Under the pieces are notes generated by a model. That model had not been told where the DNA came from. It saw only the letters and a list, made by a program, of their open reading frames with translations, and did not search any database. Positions 17,235-26,270 of a stretch of 64,000 bases of DNA are shown in pieces. Within the stretch, counting starts at the first letter, position 1. Every line of letters begins with the position of its first letter. This stretch comes from UBA7803 sp040219935 (GTDB taxonomy: Bacteria; Pseudomonadota; Gammaproteobacteria; Pseudomonadales; Azotimanducaceae): positions 1 to 64,000 of the forward strand of contig JAVJUA010000084.1 of the NCBI GenBank assembly GCA_040219935.1. Direction: 5' to 3'. The position numbers and the translations under genes are program-made.

Positions 17235-18848
17235 TTACTTCCCACTGTCAGAGTCGGCAAGAACCCGGCGAATGTCGTCGATGGCGCCATTCAGCATGTC
17301 CACATTGCTCGACAACTTGTTCTGCATGATTCTCGCGCGATCGAGGATCTTGTTCGCGGCGCTCACCACTGAATTGGCAGAGGTGTTGATCTCGTCAAAC
17401 CCGTTCAGTTGCTTCTCGATGTCGAGCATCGCTCGGTCGAGGGACTCGAAGTCGACCTCGAGCTTCTGGGCTTCGGTCACCGATCGCGTGCACAATGCCC
17501 TGGCCACCGAGAGCGCGGCCTGGAGGACAACGTCAGTTGATGGGTCCTCGGCATCCCAGATGAGCACGAAGTCGTTGCCGTAGCGGGCGAAGGGCTCCAT
17601 GGTCTCGCTCGCCATCCCTCGGGAGTAGACAAAGAGACCAGTCTGCGCGTCCCGGTTTTTCCGTGCCGTCTCGATTTCCGCGAGCGCCTCTTTGAGTGGG
17701 TAGCGCTGCTTCTGTTTCGCCTCGATGACGACGCGGCTGCCTGAGGCGACATGTTCCGGACCGATCTCGACGACGATATCGCCGACCTTGCTGTTCTTGA
17801 TGCGACCGACCGTGGATCCGGTGTTGGTGGCGATGTCTCCGCTCTTCTGGCTGAGCCGGTCGACGTGCTGGAAGAGGGCGTCTTCGAAGGCGAGTCCATG
17901 TTGCGTGCCGCGCTTTGCCTCGTCGCGGCGGGCGTTTATCTCGGCCAGAGACTCGGTGACCTTGCGGTAGAACTCCTCGCGGGCACTTTGGTCCTTCTCC
18001 ACGAGCCCCACGAGCTCTCGCCGCAACCGAGCGAGCGCGGATCCTTCGGTATCGAGGGAGAACTCGGCGCTGATGGTGCGTTGGGCAGTCTCTACCCGGC
18101 CCACGAGGCGGGAGAGGGCCGAGTCCTTCTTGTCGAGTGAGAACTCGGAGACCATGGCGTCGATGCGTTGCTCCAGCACCTCACCGGATTTGATGTGTGT
18201 TTCATTGAGCTCGGTGATCAGACGGGCGAGAGCGCCCTCTTTGTTGTCGAGTGAGAACTCCGAAAGGATTCGCTCCCGTTGCTGGTTGAGGGTTGCCTCC
18301 GTAGCCATGGAGATCGATGAGATCAATCCATCGGAGGCATCCGGGTGCAGCAGCTTCATAAGGGGGCTGTGCTCGCCGATGTGCATCGCCAGGGTCTTGA
18401 CCAGCTCGGAGTCTGAATCGCCCACCTGGCGCTTAAGCATCTGTTCGATTTCGCCGCCGTCTTTGACGAGCCGATGCACCCGCTCGCTGAACTTGCCGCT
18501 CTCTGGATCGAAGTAGGCCTGCAGACAACCGGCAACGTTCTCGTTGACGCTCGACTGGTGCGTGTCGAGCATGTGGCGGAGCTCGGTCACCAGTCGATCG
18601 CCTTCGTGCTTCACCACGTCAGCGTCGATACGCCCCTGGGCTTGCCGGATGGCCATGATGCCAATGCGAAGGGCGGTCAGGGCGAAGTCCTCGCGCGCGT
18701 CACCCTCCGGATGATGGGTGAGCTCTTGGCAGACCTCTGGATCGGTGACCAGCAATCTGAGTTCTATTGATTCTGGACCTGTGGCGGCGCCGTTCTCCGC
18801 TCCGTAATCGTCTATGTCGCTCGAATCAACTGTCAGTGACGTCGCCAT
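17235..18848 (-). CDS. PD-(D/E)XK-type protein with tandem EFSLD repeats
   Basis: This 537-aa protein is unrecognised by name. The middle has three degenerate repeats, each with EFSLD then AL(A/S)RL, at residues 197, 235 and 262; a weaker related unit lies near 112-128 (YFDPESGKFSERV). The region is coiled-coil-like. A restriction-endonuclease-like core follows: GDIVVEIGPEH (D357) and VVIEAKQKQ (E376, K378) match the D...(E)xK nuclease pattern. A four-helix tail ends the protein. It is the first gene of a - strand pair with the RecB-like nuclease/helicase, 20 bases apart. It probably acts with that enzyme on DNA, perhaps as a sensor or nicking partner. Confidence 0.72.
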   Translation of the reverse strand: MATSLTVDSSDIDDYGAENGAATGPESIELRLLVTDPEVCQELTHHPEGDAREDFALTALRIGIMAIRQAQGRIDADVVKHEGDRLVTELRHMLDTHQSSVNENVAGCLQAYFDPESGKFSERVHRLVKDGGEIEQMLKRQVGDSDSELVKTLAMHIGEHSPLMKLLHPDASDGLISSISMATEATLNQQRERILSEFSLDNKEGALARLITELNETHIKSGEVLEQRIDAMVSEFSLDKKDSALSRLVGRVETAQRTISAEFSLDTEGSALARLRRELVGLVEKDQSAREEFYRKVTESLAEINARRDEAKRGTQHGLAFEDALFQHVDRLSQKSGDIATNTGSTVGRIKNSKVGDIVVEIGPEHVASGSRVVIEAKQKQRYPLKEALAEIETARKNRDAQTGLFVYSRGMASETMEPFARYGNDFVLIWDAEDPSTDVVLQAALSVARALCTRSVTEAQKLEVDFESLDRAMLDIEKQLNGFDEINTSANSVVSAANKILDRARIMQNKLSSNVDMLNGAIDDIRRVLADSDSGK

Positions 18849-18869
18849 ACTCAGTACTCCATGCGGTCT

Positions 18870-18898
18870 GCAGAGCAGGAGTGAGATTCCCGCTCTGC
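18870..18898. repeat. Short inverted repeat upstream of the PD-(D/E)XK gene
   Basis: GCAGAGC at 18870-18876 and GCTCTGC at 18892-18898 are perfect 7-bp arms 15 bases apart. The site lies 22 bases ahead of the - strand start at 18848 and could be an operator. Position and symmetry are the only evidence. Confidence 0.3.
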
Positions 18899-18947
18899 GG
18901 CCTCGTCCTCGGTTCTGCCCGGTACGAGGCCTCGGATAGCTTCATAT

Positions 18948-18988
18948 TGGTTTACAAAAATACTATTCAAAGGTATATATGTAAACCA
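18948..18988. promoter_or_regulatory. Operator-like inverted repeat upstream of xre-immA
   Basis: TGGTTTACA at 18948-18956 and TGTAAACCA at 18980-18988 are perfect 9-bp inverted repeats around an AT-rich 23-base centre that includes a TATATA box. The site lies 26 bases ahead of the XRE-ImmA start and on the shared upstream region with the divergent PD-(D/E)XK gene. It is the obvious binding site for the XRE protein and may control both directions. Confidence 0.6.
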
Positions 18989-19014
18989 TCGAATGATCGC
19001 GAAGGCGAAATGCC

Positions 19015-20100
19015 ATGATTGGTCAACGACTCAAGCTAGCGCGTGCAGCCGCTGGACTGTCCCTGCGGGATCTAGCGTCCGAGATTGACAACCTAGTTAC
19101 GGCGCAGGCGATTGGAAAGTACGAGCGGGATGAAGCGCAGCCGGGATCCAAGGTACTGATCGCGCTTGCGCGCGCCTTGGGCGTTTCGGTTGATTACCTG
19201 GCGGGTGACCAGGAGCTGGTCCTCGAGGAGGTCGATTTTCGGAAGAAGTCGATCACGAGTGCCAAGGAAGAGGCCCAGGTGCAGGCACAAGCGCTCCATC
19301 TGCTCGAGCGCTATCTGATGGTGGAGGAGCTCCTGGGGCTCCCGAGTTCCGAGTGGGAAGCGCCGGGAGAGGCGCCGTATCCGACGAATGAGCTTGCCGA
19401 CGCGGATCGTGCGTCGCTTTATCTGAGGGAAGCCTGGGGTCTCGGTCTAGATCCGATTCCCAACCTCGTTGAGCTCCTGGAAGAGCGGGGTATCAAGATC
19501 CTCTCCGTCCGGCTCTCCAATGTTGATGGCCTGATGGCGCGAGTGGGGCGGGGGAGCAAGCCCTCCGTCCCGGTGATTGTGCTCAACAATCAGTCTTGGG
19601 GAGAACGGCAGCGATTTACCTTGGCACACGAGCTGGGGCACTTGCTCTTGGAGGTCAGCCCGAAGCTGGATGAGGAGAAGGCCTCGCATCGTTTCGCGGG
19701 TGCCCTTTTAATGCCGGCGGAGTCGCTCTGGGCACAGATCGGTAAGCACCGAACATCGGTTGGCTGGGCGGAGCTGTTTGAACTGAAGCAGCTCTTTGGT
19801 GTTAGCGTTCAAGCCATCGTCTACCGCTGCCATGATCTCGGCATATTCCCCCAAAAACTCTATCAATCGCTGTATCGACAGATCGCCAAGCAGGGATGGC
19901 GCAAGCCGCCGTACCAAGAACCCTACGCCATGGAGCCTGAACGTCCCGTTCGGTTCTATCGCCTGTGCTTTCGTGCTTTAGCAGAAGGGGCGGTCTCCGA
20001 GGCAAAGGCAGCGGAGCTGCTCGGGCTGACGGTCCACGAGTTGAATCAGGTGATGGACGATCCGACGGCCTCCGAGATTCTCAAGTCTCTGGATCCCTAG
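19015..20100 (+). CDS. XRE-family repressor fused to ImmA/IrrE metallopeptidase
   Basis: This 361-aa protein joins a Cro/CI-type helix-turn-helix (residues 1-65, MIGQRLKLARAAAGLSLRDL, then VTAQAIGKYERDEAQPGS) to an ImmA/IrrE domain. The zinc-protease motif TLAHELGHLLLE has HExxH at residues 205-209. In mobile elements such proteins repress transcription and inactivate repressors by proteolysis after damage or infection signals. Here it lies ahead of a PIN-domain gene (3 bases apart) and behind an inverted-repeat operator, so it probably acts as the antitoxin-like regulator of that gene and of itself. Confidence 0.88.
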   Translation: MIGQRLKLARAAAGLSLRDLASEIDNLVTAQAIGKYERDEAQPGSKVLIALARALGVSVDYLAGDQELVLEEVDFRKKSITSAKEEAQVQAQALHLLERYLMVEELLGLPSSEWEAPGEAPYPTNELADADRASLYLREAWGLGLDPIPNLVELLEERGIKILSVRLSNVDGLMARVGRGSKPSVPVIVLNNQSWGERQRFTLAHELGHLLLEVSPKLDEEKASHRFAGALLMPAESLWAQIGKHRTSVGWAELFELKQLFGVSVQAIVYRCHDLGIFPQKLYQSLYRQIAKQGWRKPPYQEPYAMEPERPVRFYRLCFRALAEGAVSEAKAAELLGLTVHELNQVMDDPTASEILKSLDP

Positions 20101-20103
20101 CTA

Positions 20104-20604
20104 ATGCGGGTTCTCGTTTCGGACACCTCGGTGATCATCGATCTGGAGCGAGGCGAGATACTCGAATCGGTCTTCAAGCTGGACTATGAGTTTGCGGTGC
20201 CCGATTTGCTCTTCGAGGAAGAGTTGAAGCCGTATGGCGGTGATCGCTTGCTGGAGCTCGGACTGCGGGTCGAGGAACTCGATGGAACCGGCGTTGGTCA
20301 AGCGATTCAGCAGCGACGGGAGACACCATCGTTGTCGATGCCGGATGCGTTTGCCCTGACATTGGCAAGAGAAAATGACTGGGTTTTGCTCACCGGCGAT
20401 GGACCGCTTCGAATGCTCGCAGGCGCACAGAAAGTAGAGTGCCATGGTGTATTGTGGGTATTCGATGAACTGGAAGCGGCGGCTTTGCTGGAAGCGGAGG
20501 CGCTGCATCGCAGTCTTTCGAGGATCTCCGCTCATGAGAGATGCCGGCTGCCGAAAACGGAGGTCAATGTTCGTTTAAAGCGCTATAGGAATCCGGTGCG
20601 GTGA
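20104..20604 (+). CDS. PIN-domain protein, probable ribonuclease toxin partner
   Basis: This 166-aa protein has the PIN layout: VSDTSVIIDLERGEI at the N-terminus (first Asp), LLFEEELK (Glu), SMPDAFALTLARE (Asp) and LLTGDGPLRML (Asp). PIN domains are Mg-dependent RNases common in toxin-antitoxin pairs. It follows the XRE-ImmA gene with a 3-base gap, an arrangement known for XRE-COG2856 pairs with PIN-like proteins. The C-terminal about 45 residues after the fold are charged and helical. The RNA target is unknown. Confidence 0.8.
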   Translation: MRVLVSDTSVIIDLERGEILESVFKLDYEFAVPDLLFEEELKPYGGDRLLELGLRVEELDGTGVGQAIQQRRETPSLSMPDAFALTLARENDWVLLTGDGPLRMLAGAQKVECHGVLWVFDELEAAALLEAEALHRSLSRISAHERCRLPKTEVNVRLKRYRNPVR

Positions 20605-20753
20605 CGCCGGGTCCTGCGCCGCTCTCGCGAACACCATTGGACGCCAAGTGTGTTCTGCTACGCTGAAAATGCGCCGCGATCTCGGTTGTCGTTGTCAGCT
20701 GATCGGACGCATTATCTTGGGGGGGCGGCGCGACCACAACGGTTCAGTTTTGT

Positions 20754-22214
20754 ATGAAAGCAGCCAAGAACATCACCACCTATCGCCGCATGCGCACCCA
20801 ACCGCTGTGGCGACTGCTCGCAGCCGACAACGGCCCGATCGTCATCGGCCTGCTGCAGTCGCGCCTGTACGAAAACGAACGCAGCCTGCCCGCCTCGATT
20901 CTGTTCGAGCGCCTGACACAAGATCTGGAAGAGCTCCGCGCGGAGGGCCTCGATTTCCCGCAGACGGCTCAGGCTTACGTTGCCAGCTGGCTCAGCGACG
21001 GCTACCTCGAACGACGCTTTCCCTCAGGTGCGACCGAGGAGGAGTACGAGCTCTCTACCGCCACCGTCGAGGCCATCCGTTTTCTCTCCGCAATGGCCGA
21101 ACCGCATTCGGCGGCGACCGAGAGCCGTCTGTCGTTGGTGATTCAGGCACTGGTGAAGCTGGCTGAGGATACAGATGCCGACAAGCAGCGCCGGATCGAC
21201 CGACTGAGGGCGGAACAGGCCCGGATCGACAAGGAGATCGAAGCCATACGGAAGGGCCGGATGCGGGTGCTGCCACCCGATGCCGCGCTGGAACGGACCC
21301 GGGAGATCATCACCCTGGCCGACGAATTGACGGGCGACTTCCGGCGGGTTCGCGATCAATTCGAGATGCTGAACCGGGAGCTGCGCGAGCGCATCATGGA
21401 TAGCGATGGCAATCGCGGCGAGGTCCTCGACGCCCTGTTCGCCGGCATCGATCTGATTGCGGAAAGCGAGGCGGGTCGGACTTTCTCTGCCTTCTGGCGG
21501 CTGCTTACCGACCCGGAGCAAGCGGCAACGCTAGAAGAATCCCTCGATAGCGTTATGTCGCGTGGGTTTGTCGGCCGTCTCGACCTCCGGGAGCGCCGGT
21601 TTCTTCTGCGTTTGACGCGCAACTTGCTCGAACAGGGAGGCGCCGTCCATGAAGTGCTACAGACCTTCGCGCGCAGCCTGAAACACTTCGTGCAAAGCCG
21701 CGAGTACCTCGAGCAGCGTCGCGTGAACCAGTTGCTTAAGGAGGCTCACCTGGCCGCGCTTGGGATCAAGGACGAGGTAAAGGCTACGGAGCTGTTGGCG
21801 TACTCGCTGGAACTGACCAGCAGTCGGCTGCAATCAGTGTCTCAATGGGTGCTGTACGACCCGTCTTTGCAGGTGGCCCCCGAGGAGATGCGTGAGGGTG
21901 AGCCACCGCCGATCGACCTGGAATCGATCAGCGAGCTGGTGGCCCAATCGGAGATCGACTTTCGGACGCTGACGGAGCAGGTGCGTGCCTTGCTCGAGCA
22001 GTGCGAGCAGGCGTCTATCGGCGACGTGCTGGAGCGCTTCCCCGCTGCGCAGGGTCTGGGGAGCGTGGTGGGACTGCTCGCTCTGGGTAGTCGTCATGGC
22101 GTCAGAGGCGACAGTATCGAGACAGTATCCTGGGTGGGCGAAGACAATCATGGTCGGCGTGCCCGAATTCCCAAGATCTTCTTTCTGAGGGATCGTCTGC
22201 ATGAACTGGCCTGA
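20754..22214 (+). CDS. jetA: Wadjet defence protein JetA (DUF3375)
   Basis: This 486-aa protein is the DUF3375 component of Wadjet, a condensin-like anti-plasmid system; JetA serves as the kleisin-like linker. Hallmarks are the N-terminus (MRTQPLWRLLAADNGPIVIG and SILFERLTQDLEELRAEG) and the central coiled coil (DKEIEAIRKGRMRVLPPDAA, then ERTREIITLADELTGDFRRV). Family-typical length and the next three genes make this secure. The ATG at 20754 lies behind a 149-base gap with no other gene, which should hold the operon promoter. The 3' end overlaps jetB by 14 bases. Confidence 0.95.
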   Translation: MKAAKNITTYRRMRTQPLWRLLAADNGPIVIGLLQSRLYENERSLPASILFERLTQDLEELRAEGLDFPQTAQAYVASWLSDGYLERRFPSGATEEEYELSTATVEAIRFLSAMAEPHSAATESRLSLVIQALVKLAEDTDADKQRRIDRLRAEQARIDKEIEAIRKGRMRVLPPDAALERTREIITLADELTGDFRRVRDQFEMLNRELRERIMDSDGNRGEVLDALFAGIDLIAESEAGRTFSAFWRLLTDPEQAATLEESLDSVMSRGFVGRLDLRERRFLLRLTRNLLEQGGAVHEVLQTFARSLKHFVQSREYLEQRRVNQLLKEAHLAALGIKDEVKATELLAYSLELTSSRLQSVSQWVLYDPSLQVAPEEMREGEPPPIDLESISELVAQSEIDFRTLTEQVRALLEQCEQASIGDVLERFPAAQGLGSVVGLLALGSRHGVRGDSIETVSWVGEDNHGRRARIPKIFFLRDRLHELA

Positions 22215-22899
22215 AAATCCTCGAGAAGACGAGATGGCGGAAGCGGAGACCGCCGAGCAGGCGCCGGCCGGGGCGCTCTATCAGGACGACTGCGGCGACC
22301 TGTCGCTGGATGCCCGGCGCGTGCTGGTACAGCTTCTTGCGGGGCCGTCGCTGGATGGTCAGCGGCACTCCAAGCTCTGGCCGGTGCTGATTCGGGAAGA
22401 AGCGGCAATCCGCAGCCGACTGTCCGAGCTGTTCCTGCAGTTGGTGATCGACCGCGACCTGCAGGTGGCGTTCACTCGTCAGGCCGAGACGGGGGATCTG
22501 GAGGTGCCCCGGCTCCTGCGTCGTGCGAATCTGACCTATCTCGATTCCATCCTGCTGCTCCACTTGCGCCAGCGACTCACCCAGGCCCAAGCCCACGCAG
22601 AACGTGCGGTGATATCCACTGACGAGATCGTCGAGTTTCTCGGTGTTTATGAGCAGACCGGCAATACCGACCGAGCCCTCTTCGAGAAGCGCATTCACGC
22701 ATCGATCGAGAAGATCAAGAAGCACAGCGTATTGCGGAAGATTCGGTCCAGTGACGACCGATTCGAGATCTCGCCGACTCTGAAGTTGCTGTTTTCGGCC
22801 GAGGAGATTCAGGCGCTGACTCGAATCTACCGCGACATGAAGGTGACCCGCGAGCCGCCTACGGAGGAGGGCGTGCTGCCTGGGGAGGAGTGGGAATGA
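22201..22899 (+). CDS. jetB: Wadjet defence protein JetB (DUF4194)
   Basis: This 232-aa protein is the DUF4194 KITE-like subunit that joins JetA and JetC. Visible family features are LSLDARRVLVQLLAGPSLDG near residue 35 and paired winged-helix segments (TYLDSILLLHLRQRLTQAQA, then EIVEFLGVYEQTGNTDRALF, and FEKRIHASIEKIKKHSVLRK). Its start lies inside jetA and its TGA overlaps jetC (ATGA), so the three are translationally coupled. Confidence 0.93.
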   Translation: MNWPENPREDEMAEAETAEQAPAGALYQDDCGDLSLDARRVLVQLLAGPSLDGQRHSKLWPVLIREEAAIRSRLSELFLQLVIDRDLQVAFTRQAETGDLEVPRLLRRANLTYLDSILLLHLRQRLTQAQAHAERAVISTDEIVEFLGVYEQTGNTDRALFEKRIHASIEKIKKHSVLRKIRSSDDRFEISPTLKLLFSAEEIQALTRIYRDMKVTREPPTEEGVLPGEEWE

Positions 22900-25800
22900 G
22901 CGCCGACGCGGGGGTGCAGAGCCTGCTCGCTCCGGAACAGTTCCGCATGTCCCGGCTTCAGGTTTACAACTGGGGGACGTTTGCAGGTCTTCACGACGTT
23001 CCGATATCCGAGCAGGGCTTTTTGTTCGTGGGTCGATCCGGTGCCGGGAAATCAACGCTGCTCGACGCCTTCTCCGCGCTGCTGATCCCGCCACGCTGGG
23101 TCGATTTCAACGCCGCCGCGCGCGAAGCGGAGAAAACGGGCCGTGACCGGAACCTGGTGAGCTACATACGTGGTGCCTGGGCGGAGCAGAAGGACGATGC
23201 GTCCGGCGAGATTGCGACCCGCTATCTGCGCCCCGGAACCACCTGGTCGGCCCTGGCGCTGAGCTATCGAAACGCCCTGAATCAGACGGTGGTACTCGTG
23301 CAGGTGCTCTGGCTGCGCGGTAGCGCGAACGGCCCAGGTGACGTCAATCGGCACTTCATGATTTTGGAACGTCCGTTCGAACTCAACGAGCTTCAGGTGT
23401 TCGGGCAATCCAATCTGGACGTGCGCAAGCTCAAGCAGACCTTTCCAGATGCTTTTCTCCGTCGAGAGTTCCGACCGTACTCGGAGCGATTCTGTCGCCT
23501 GCTCGGCATCGAAAGTGAAATGGCGCTGCGCCTGCTGCACAAGACACAGTCGGCGAAGAACTTGGGCGATCTCAACGTGTTCCTGCGCGAGTTCATGCTG
23601 GACAAGCCGGCAACGTTTGAGGTCGCGGATCGTCTCGTCAGTGAGTTCGACGAACTCAACGCGGCGCACCAAGCGGTCGTAATGGCGCGTCGGCAGGTGG
23701 AGACCCTGGCGCCGGCACGTGAGGAGTATGGACGCCGGGAATCGCTCATGAACGAACGCGGCGGCCTTGTTGAGCTTCTGGCAGGTATGGACAGCTACGG
23801 AGGGCATCGCCGTGCCGCGCTGCTCGAAGAACGGATCGAAAGCCTGAATGTTAGGGCGGATGGGTTGCAGGGCGAGATCACCCGACGGCGAGCTGCACTT
23901 GACCAGCACAACGAGACATTGCGTGCACTTGAACGTCGACATCTGGAGGCTGGCGGTGACCAGGTCGAGTCGTGGAAAGCGAAGAAGTCTGACTTAGAGC
24001 AGCAGCGTCAGGTACGCCTGGGAAAGCAGGAACAGGCAAAGGAGGCCTGCCAACAACTCGACTGGGTTTTTCCGGATTCACCTCACCGGTTTGCCGAGCT
24101 GGTCGGGGAGGCGCGTCAGGAACTCGAACGTAGGGAGAGTCGAAGTACCGAGATCCGCGAAAAGCGCGATCTGTTGGTGATCCAGAAGGGGAAGACCGAG
24201 ACAGCGTTTGCGCAGACGGCCGGAGAAGTGAGGGCCCTGGAGCGGCAGCCTTCGAACATCCCCGCGCACATGCTGGACCTACGGCACGAGGTCACGGCGG
24301 CCATAGGCGTATCCGAGAGTGCGCTGCCGTTCGTTGGCGAGCTGATTGAGGTCAAGCCGGACGAGACAGAGTGGCAAGGCGCCATTGAGCGCGTGATGCA
24401 CGGCTTTGCTCTGTCGCTGCTGGTCGATGAGCGTCTTTATTCTGCGCTGTCCAATCACGTTAACGGTTCCCGCCTCAGGGAGCGGCTGGTCTACTACCGC
24501 ACCGGCGCGACGGATCACCAGCAGACCAGGCCGGTTGATACGAATTCGCTGGTACTCAAGCTCAGGATTAAGGAGTGCAGCCAGTCCGAGTGGCTGGCAG
24601 CCGAGTTGCGCCACCGCTTCGACTATACCTGCGTCGACTCCATGCAGCTATTCCGCCGTGCGGAGCGGGCGCTCACCAGGGAGGGGCAGGTCAAACACAG
24701 CAGGACTCGGCACGAAAAAGACGATCGTCGGGATGTCGGCGACCGCCGCTTCTGGGTGCTCGGTTTCGACAACCGCGAAAAGCTTGCCCTCTACCGGAGC
24801 CAGGCGCAGGAGCTTGCGGCGGAGATCTCCGACCTGGACGGACAGATCAAGACTCTTTCCGATCTGGAACAGAACCAGGCCAGGCGCGCAATGCACTGCC
24901 AGACCCTGGTGAATCTTCAGTGGCAGGAGGTGGACGTTGCGCCTCTGCTGGTCAGCATCGACAAGCTGGAGCGAAGGATTCGTGATGCCCTGGAGGGGAA
25001 TACGGCACTCAAGGACGTCGCCGATCAGATCGAACAGCAGGAGAAACTCGCCAAAGGCGCGGACGAGGCGTTGCGTAAGACCACCATCGAGTACGAAAGG
25101 GTCGTCGGGCAGGCCGCGGACAGCGCTGAGGCCCTGCAAAGGCTTCGGGACGACCCGGCCCTCGTTGCGTTGACGCCAGGCCAGCAGCGGGGGCTGGACG
25201 AGCGGTTTGCGGCGCTGGCGGAGTCGGTAACATTGGAAAACCTGGATAGCCTGATGCGATCGTCGGAACGCTCGATCAATCGTGATATCGGCGAGATCAA
25301 TCGCTCTGTTGTGGAATGTGAGCAATTCGTCGAGAAGCGCTTCGAAGCGTTCGTCCGTGAATGGCCCGCCGAGGCGGAGGGACTCGATGCCACCCTGGCT
25401 GCTGCCTCAGACTTCTTCGCCAAATTGAGCCGCCTCGAAACTGACGGCTTGCCCGCCCACGAGCAGCGTTTTTTCGAGTTGCTGGAGAGCCAGAGCCATC
25501 AGAACCTCGCAGCCCTATCAACCTATCTGAGCGATGCCCGCAAGCAGATACTGGAGCGCATGGAGCTGGTCAACGAGAGCCTCGCCCGGGTCCCCTTCAA
25601 CCAGAGCCTCAACCAGACCACGTTCCTGCACATCGACGTCAGCGACCGCCAACTGCCGGAGGTGCGGGAGTTCAAACAGGAGATCCAGCAGACACTGAGT
25701 CATGCCTGGAGTGAAGACCGGGAGCTGGCGGAATCGCGTTTTCTAGCGTTGCGGCGTCTGGTTGAGCGCCTGTCCAGCCAGGAGGCGGACGATCGGCGAT

Positions 25801-26270
25801 GGCGCCAGGCTGTGCTGGACGTTCGCCTGCACATGGAGTTCATCGGCAGAGAGACCGACGAAGGCGGTTTGGAGGTGGAGGTCTATCGCAGTGGTTCCGG
25901 GAAGTCGGGTGGGCAACGCCAGAAATTGGCCACGACGTGCCTCGCCGCGGCGCTGCGCTATCAGCTGGGGGGCAATGAGCGTGGGGTGCCCACGTATGCG
26001 CCTGTCGTTCTTGATGAGGCGTTTGATAAGGCGGACAACGAATTCACCGCTTTGGCGATGAACATCTTTACCAATTTCGGGTTTCAGATGATCGTCGCCA
26101 CACCGCTTAAGTCGGTCATGACACTGGAGCCTTTTATCGGTGGCGCCTGTTTTATCGATATCAGTAACCGGCGCGTCTCCGGCGTCCTGATGATCGAGTA
26201 CGATTCGGAGCATCAACGTCTGAAGCTTCCCTCGCATGCGCGTCAGGAGGCGAGCCTTGAAGTTTCCTGA
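22896..26270 (+). CDS. jetC: Wadjet defence protein JetC (SMC/MukB-like ATPase)
   Basis: This 1124-aa protein is the SMC-like motor that extrudes plasmid DNA loops. Walker A is GRSGAGKST at residues 46-54 within GFLFVGRSGAGKSTLLDAFS. Long coiled-coil arms surround a hinge-like middle near residues 450-620. The ABC signature is SGSGKSGGQRQKLATT near 1000, and Walker B is VVLDEAFDKADNEF near 1035. Both ATPase halves are complete. The ATG at 22896 overlaps the jetB stop; a GTG at 22890 is a weaker choice. Confidence 0.95.
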   Translation: MSADAGVQSLLAPEQFRMSRLQVYNWGTFAGLHDVPISEQGFLFVGRSGAGKSTLLDAFSALLIPPRWVDFNAAAREAEKTGRDRNLVSYIRGAWAEQKDDASGEIATRYLRPGTTWSALALSYRNALNQTVVLVQVLWLRGSANGPGDVNRHFMILERPFELNELQVFGQSNLDVRKLKQTFPDAFLRREFRPYSERFCRLLGIESEMALRLLHKTQSAKNLGDLNVFLREFMLDKPATFEVADRLVSEFDELNAAHQAVVMARRQVETLAPAREEYGRRESLMNERGGLVELLAGMDSYGGHRRAALLEERIESLNVRADGLQGEITRRRAALDQHNETLRALERRHLEAGGDQVESWKAKKSDLEQQRQVRLGKQEQAKEACQQLDWVFPDSPHRFAELVGEARQELERRESRSTEIREKRDLLVIQKGKTETAFAQTAGEVRALERQPSNIPAHMLDLRHEVTAAIGVSESALPFVGELIEVKPDETEWQGAIERVMHGFALSLLVDERLYSALSNHVNGSRLRERLVYYRTGATDHQQTRPVDTNSLVLKLRIKECSQSEWLAAELRHRFDYTCVDSMQLFRRAERALTREGQVKHSRTRHEKDDRRDVGDRRFWVLGFDNREKLALYRSQAQELAAEISDLDGQIKTLSDLEQNQARRAMHCQTLVNLQWQEVDVAPLLVSIDKLERRIRDALEGNTALKDVADQIEQQEKLAKGADEALRKTTIEYERVVGQAADSAEALQRLRDDPALVALTPGQQRGLDERFAALAESVTLENLDSLMRSSERSINRDIGEINRSVVECEQFVEKRFEAFVREWPAEAEGLDATLAAASDFFAKLSRLETDGLPAHEQRFFELLESQSHQNLAALSTYLSDARKQILERMELVNESLARVPFNQSLNQTTFLHIDVSDRQLPEVREFKQEIQQTLSHAWSEDRELAESRFLALRRLVERLSSQEADDRRWRQAVLDVRLHMEFIGRETDEGGLEVEVYRSGSGKSGGQRQKLATTCLAAALRYQLGGNERGVPTYAPVVLDEAFDKADNEFTALAMNIFTNFGFQMIVATPLKSVMTLEPFIGGACFIDISNRRVSGVLMIEYDSEHQRLKLPSHARQEASLEVS

